Below are positions 61,379 to 64,000 of a stretch of DNA of 64,000 nt, in pieces (the first letter of the stretch is position 1; each line of letters opens with the position of its first letter). The notes under the pieces were generated by a model. The model did not search any database, was not told where the DNA came from, and saw only the letters and a list, made by a program, of their open reading frames with translations. The position numbers and the translations under genes are program-made. The stretch is from Sphingobacteriales bacterium 46-32 (GTDB taxonomy: Bacteria > Bacteroidota > Bacteroidia > Chitinophagales > Chitinophagaceae), in NCBI GenBank assembly GCA_001898485.1, contig MKTY01000020.1, positions 1,240,001 to 1,304,000 on the forward strand, in the 5' to 3' direction.

Positions 61379-61879
61379 ATGGTAGATATGCAAAAGAATA
61401 TCGGGATGATTGATTCGGGGCATTTGGCAGAGTACATTCTTCAAAAATGTGGCGGCATGTCTCACCTGAAGTTGCAAAAACTTCTCTATTATGTGCAGGC
61501 TATGCATTTGGCTTATTTTGATCAGCCTCTTATTGAGGATGATTTTGAGGCCTGGGTGCATGGTCCTGTTTCCCAAAAGGTTTTTTCCTCTATTAAGGAC
61601 CATTCTGTTTTATACGACGAGGTTCAATACACCAATGATGGGATCGAACCTTTTCCAGATGCCCTATTAAAGCAGGACCTTACAACAGAGCAACTGGAAT
61701 TAGTAGATGAAGTGCTGTCGGAGTTTGGAAAATTGTCTTCACTCCAGCTGGAAGGGTTGACGCACTCAGAATCGCCCTGGATGGGTGCCCGGGTAGGTTA
61801 TGCCGCTGCAGACCGTTGCAACGTAATCATTCCAAAAGAAACCATGCGGAATTATTATAAGCAGCAGGTATATGGATAA
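61379..61879 (+). CDS. Panacea (DUF4065) domain protein
   Basis: 166 residues. The Panacea motif is clear: LAEYILQKCGGMSHLKLQKLLYYVQAMHLA in part, FEAWVHGPVS and LSSLQLEGLTHSESPW. Panacea (SocA-like) domains are antitoxins that pair with very diverse toxins. No toxin-like gene lies on either side here, so it is an orphan antitoxin or a domesticated one. Start ATG 61379 or 61388. A 102-nt palindromic element follows. Confidence 0.88.
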   Translation: MVDMQKNIGMIDSGHLAEYILQKCGGMSHLKLQKLLYYVQAMHLAYFDQPLIEDDFEAWVHGPVSQKVFSSIKDHSVLYDEVQYTNDGIEPFPDALLKQDLTTEQLELVDEVLSEFGKLSSLQLEGLTHSESPWMGARVGYAAADRCNVIIPKETMRNYYKQQVYG

Positions 61880-61920
61880 CACCCGAAAGTTCTATAAGAA
61901 GTAAATCAAAAAAAATCATC

Positions 61921-62022
61921 AGTGGGTGCGCAAGGCGCCTTAGTTTCTCTGGTCACGCCTCTGGCGGGATGGCAAACGCGTAGCGTTTGACAAAGAGAAA
62001 CTACAGCGCCGGTGCACCCACT
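61921..62022. repeat. 102-nt palindromic element with internal hairpins
   Basis: 30-nt and 29-nt arms (61921-61950 and 61994-62022) share AGTGGGTGC, GGCGC and TAGTTTCTCT in inverted orientation. Between them lie hairpins CGCC-TCT-GGCG and CAAACGC-GTA-GCGTTTG. A further GC-rich palindrome (CGGCCTGCCGGCCG) follows at once. No transposase is encoded; it may be a MITE-like element or a structured RNA. Confidence 0.8.
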
Positions 62023-62084
62023 CGGCCTGCCGGCCGTGGAGGCAAAAAGGTGGAATTAAGTGAATGTGGCAAACGAAAAAACAT

Positions 62085-63890
62085 TTAATCAATAATCCCC
62101 ATCTTCTTCATCAGAAAAGAAGCACTCAGCTTTGCACATACGCCATCTTTGAGTTTGTAGTCAAACAGCAATTCATCATTTACAATATTTGATTCAAAGC
62201 ACATATTGCGTACATAAGCAGGATACTGATCCTGCAGCGATGAAACAGTGAGGTCGTGCGTAGCTATAATACCACAGGCATGGGCTGCCACCAGTTTATG
62301 AATAAGACCGATAGTGCCCTGGTGTTTATCGTTGCTATTGGTGCCACGCAGAATTTCATCCAGTATTACAAGTGTTTTTTGTCCGGCCTCCAGTTGATGA
62401 ATGATACTGTGCAGTTTTTTAAGCTCTGCATAAAAGAATGATTCACTATCCTGCAGAGAGTCTGTAATACGCATGCTTACCTGCACGGCAAAAGGATAAC
62501 AGGTAAACTGGCGTGCACAAACTACAGCGCCTGCTCTGGCCAGTACCAGGTTGATGCCCAGTGTACGCAGAAAAGTACTTTTACCCGACATATTGCTGCC
62601 GGTAAGTATAATAAAACGACGGCCGGTAAAACTTACATCATTATTTACCCGCTTATGTGCGAGGATCAAAGGATGGCCGAGTTCAGTTGCTTCCAGTGTT
62701 TCTTCGCGGCTGATGACGGGTTGGCAATAGGAAGGATTATTATAAGAAAGATTGGCGAGGCTGTTGAGCGCTTCCACTTCTCCCAGGAGACGCAACCAGC
62801 CCAGGGTTTTTGAACCATGCGTACGTCTCCATTCGTCTAACCGGTACAGGATATGTATATGAAAAAGGAAGAGTCCGTTGAGGAGAATGCTGACCAGCAG
62901 GTTTACGATCGCTTCGAGGTAATTGAAGAGTGAAGAAAGCCGGCCAATAGCTTTTGAAGCCGTGAGCCCATCCTGTTTGAGACCTGCCTGCAACTGCTGT
63001 AATAAGGGCGATTGAAACGTTTGCGCTTCGATCTGTTTTAACTGTCCGGCAAATTGCTGCAATACGGTAGTAACAGAAGTAGATACAGAAAGCTGTGCAG
63101 AAATCTTGCGGGCAAAACCAAAAGCTACTGCCAGGTTAAGAATACCGGAGTAATATACCGCATTAAGAGCCCAGTCGTTTTCGCTGATGAAGTAATACAC
63201 CAGCATACCTAGTGTAAACAGGGGAAATAGCTGTAACGCATAATATAGTGGCCGGCTCAGTGCAGGAGCGGCCTGAAGCCAGCTGCGCAACTGGTCCATT
63301 TCTTTCTCTTTGGTGTCGAGCAGGCTGCCATGCGCCTGAAGAAACTGCCGGAATTCCAGTTTATCTTTTAGCTCGGTGATGGCCTCCTGCCGGGCTTCGA
63401 TGCTGGCGGTATCGGGCTGTAATAACAAATCGGCCAGGGCTTCTTTTCCAAATCCGGTACTGCACCTATTAAGAAAGGGGTAGAGCCCGCCTTTGCCAAA
63501 GAGATCCAGGTCGTAGGAGTAGGCGTGATGGGGATCGATATACTCGCGGCCTGTGGCATAGGGGTTGATCTGTTGCTGCAGAAAAGCCAGTTCGTCCTGG
63601 TTGAGTTTTACCAGTGCTTTGTAAAACCGGCGTTTTTGCTGCAGGCGGTCATACAGTCGTATGCTGATCAGGAAAAGGGCCAGCAACAGCAGGCCTGCCA
63701 GTGCATACCAGCCACTGCCTGCAGCCAGGGCGCGATAAAAGATATAAATGCAGAGAACAAACAATAGCAGCCGGCCCCCGCTCATCCAGGCGAGCTGGCG
63801 GGTGAGCTTTTGTGCTTGCTGCTGATAGGTTGACAAAAGCTGTTGATAGGTGCCGGTTACAGTATCCGGCGAATTTGTGTGCTGAGGCAT
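62085..63890 (-). CDS. Membrane-associated MutS-family ATPase
   Basis: 601 residues. Two hydrophobic regions (~35-80 and ~215-265) are followed by a MutS clamp-like helical part and the MutS ATPase domain: Walker A TGSNMSGKST (~430), Walker B LVILDEILRGTNSND, and IATHDLTVSSL (late). The N-terminal mismatch-recognition domain of MutS1 and the Smr nuclease of MutS2 are both absent. This is the Bacteroidota 'MutS-related' subgroup; its role is unknown and probably not classical mismatch repair. It seems to follow a gene that continues past the window end. Confidence 0.85.
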   Translation of the reverse strand: MPQHTNSPDTVTGTYQQLLSTYQQQAQKLTRQLAWMSGGRLLLFVLCIYIFYRALAAGSGWYALAGLLLLALFLISIRLYDRLQQKRRFYKALVKLNQDELAFLQQQINPYATGREYIDPHHAYSYDLDLFGKGGLYPFLNRCSTGFGKEALADLLLQPDTASIEARQEAITELKDKLEFRQFLQAHGSLLDTKEKEMDQLRSWLQAAPALSRPLYYALQLFPLFTLGMLVYYFISENDWALNAVYYSGILNLAVAFGFARKISAQLSVSTSVTTVLQQFAGQLKQIEAQTFQSPLLQQLQAGLKQDGLTASKAIGRLSSLFNYLEAIVNLLVSILLNGLFLFHIHILYRLDEWRRTHGSKTLGWLRLLGEVEALNSLANLSYNNPSYCQPVISREETLEATELGHPLILAHKRVNNDVSFTGRRFIILTGSNMSGKSTFLRTLGINLVLARAGAVVCARQFTCYPFAVQVSMRITDSLQDSESFFYAELKKLHSIIHQLEAGQKTLVILDEILRGTNSNDKHQGTIGLIHKLVAAHACGIIATHDLTVSSLQDQYPAYVRNMCFESNIVNDELLFDYKLKDGVCAKLSASFLMKKMGIID

Positions 63891-63921
63891 GCGTGCAATT
63901 GCGTGATTAGGAAAAAGCCGG

Positions 63922-64000
63922 TTAATTTATCGGACATTTTTCATGATAGTTGATCAGCTGAATAGGTGTGCGGTTGATCTCATAGCCACTGTAGGTGGTT
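63922..64000 (-). CDS. C-terminal end of an upstream gene (continues beyond window)
   Basis: On the minus strand an open frame from the window edge reads TTYSGYEINRTPIQLINYHE and ends with a TAA at 63922-63924, 31 nt before the MutS-like ATG. The composition looks like real coding sequence; with 25 residues the family cannot be named. Confidence 0.4.
   Translation of the reverse strand, partial: TTYSGYEINRTPIQLINYHEKCPIN

Overview
The window is chromosomal DNA of moderate GC content from a member of the phylum Bacteroidota, most probably family Chitinophagaceae. The assignment rests on family content rather than a search. It carries GldC, a secreted protein with a type IX secretion sorting domain, DUF4290, DUF6089, TIGR02757 and DUF2911 proteins, an OMP_b-brl TonB-like receptor, MurA with the Asp active-site variant, and repeated TAnnTTTG (-7) promoter boxes of the Bacteroidota sigma factor. 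Genes are dense on both strands. I see no tRNA, rRNA, CRISPR array, transposase, integrase or phage gene.

Layout. 0-2.4 kb: end of an outer-membrane protein, lptC and an HSDL2-like SDR. 2.4-7 kb: lysS, a DUF4197 protein and a flavin reductase/FAH operon. 7-13.6 kb: a GH9 glycosidase fused to a NodB-like deacetylase domain, a fatty-acid hydroxylase and a large beta-barrel receptor. 13.7-26.6 kb: TIGR02757, a 48-residue membrane protein, a Cys/Met-metabolism PLP enzyme, a serine hydrolase, asnB, paired DUF2911 proteins, acyl-carrier-protein phosphodiesterase, an alpha/beta hydrolase, an sdpR-sdpI pair with a perfect operator, PepSY-like secreted proteins and a deoxyhypusine-synthase-like enzyme. 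26.6-35.3 kb: M28 peptidase, rpiB, tatC, a CNNM/CBS protein, gmk, murA, DUF4290 and a T9SS cargo protein. 35.5-44 kb: glycosyltransferase, gldC, yqeY, cvpA, a ~100-bp tandem array, a sterol-desaturase-like protein, a hydrolase, a CBS protein, a BamA-like protein and nadK. 44-53.8 kb: envelope biogenesis (DUF6089, uppS, bamA, two ompH/skp), a TPR protein, murI, then rpmH-rnpA-yidD. 53.8-64 kb: a sugar-isomerase/SUMF1/Gfo-Idh group, sodA, tadA, ALDH, glutathione peroxidase, a Panacea protein and a membrane MutS-like ATPase.

Much of the window serves the cell envelope: LPS export (lptC), peptidoglycan and lipid-carrier synthesis (murA, murI, uppS), outer-membrane assembly (bamA, the skp pair, a second BamA-like protein), Tat export (tatC, with two Tat-signal proteins at 54-57 kb), and T9SS/gliding (gldC, sorting-domain cargo).

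The least explained material is intergenic. At least seven gaps hold arrays of a 9-bp unit (NGTWTAAAG), mostly in facing orientation. Two gaps also hold a 7-bp-unit array (nnrACAG). In two cases (gmk, murA) a 9-bp unit supplies the gene's last codon and stop. There are also a ~100-bp tandem repeat at 38.2-38.66 kb, a 102-nt palindromic element at 61.9 kb, and three genes whose ATG lies exactly 4 nt after a perfect TAnnTTTG box. I find no clearly new multi-gene defence or biosynthetic system; the repeat families are the best candidates for something undescribed.
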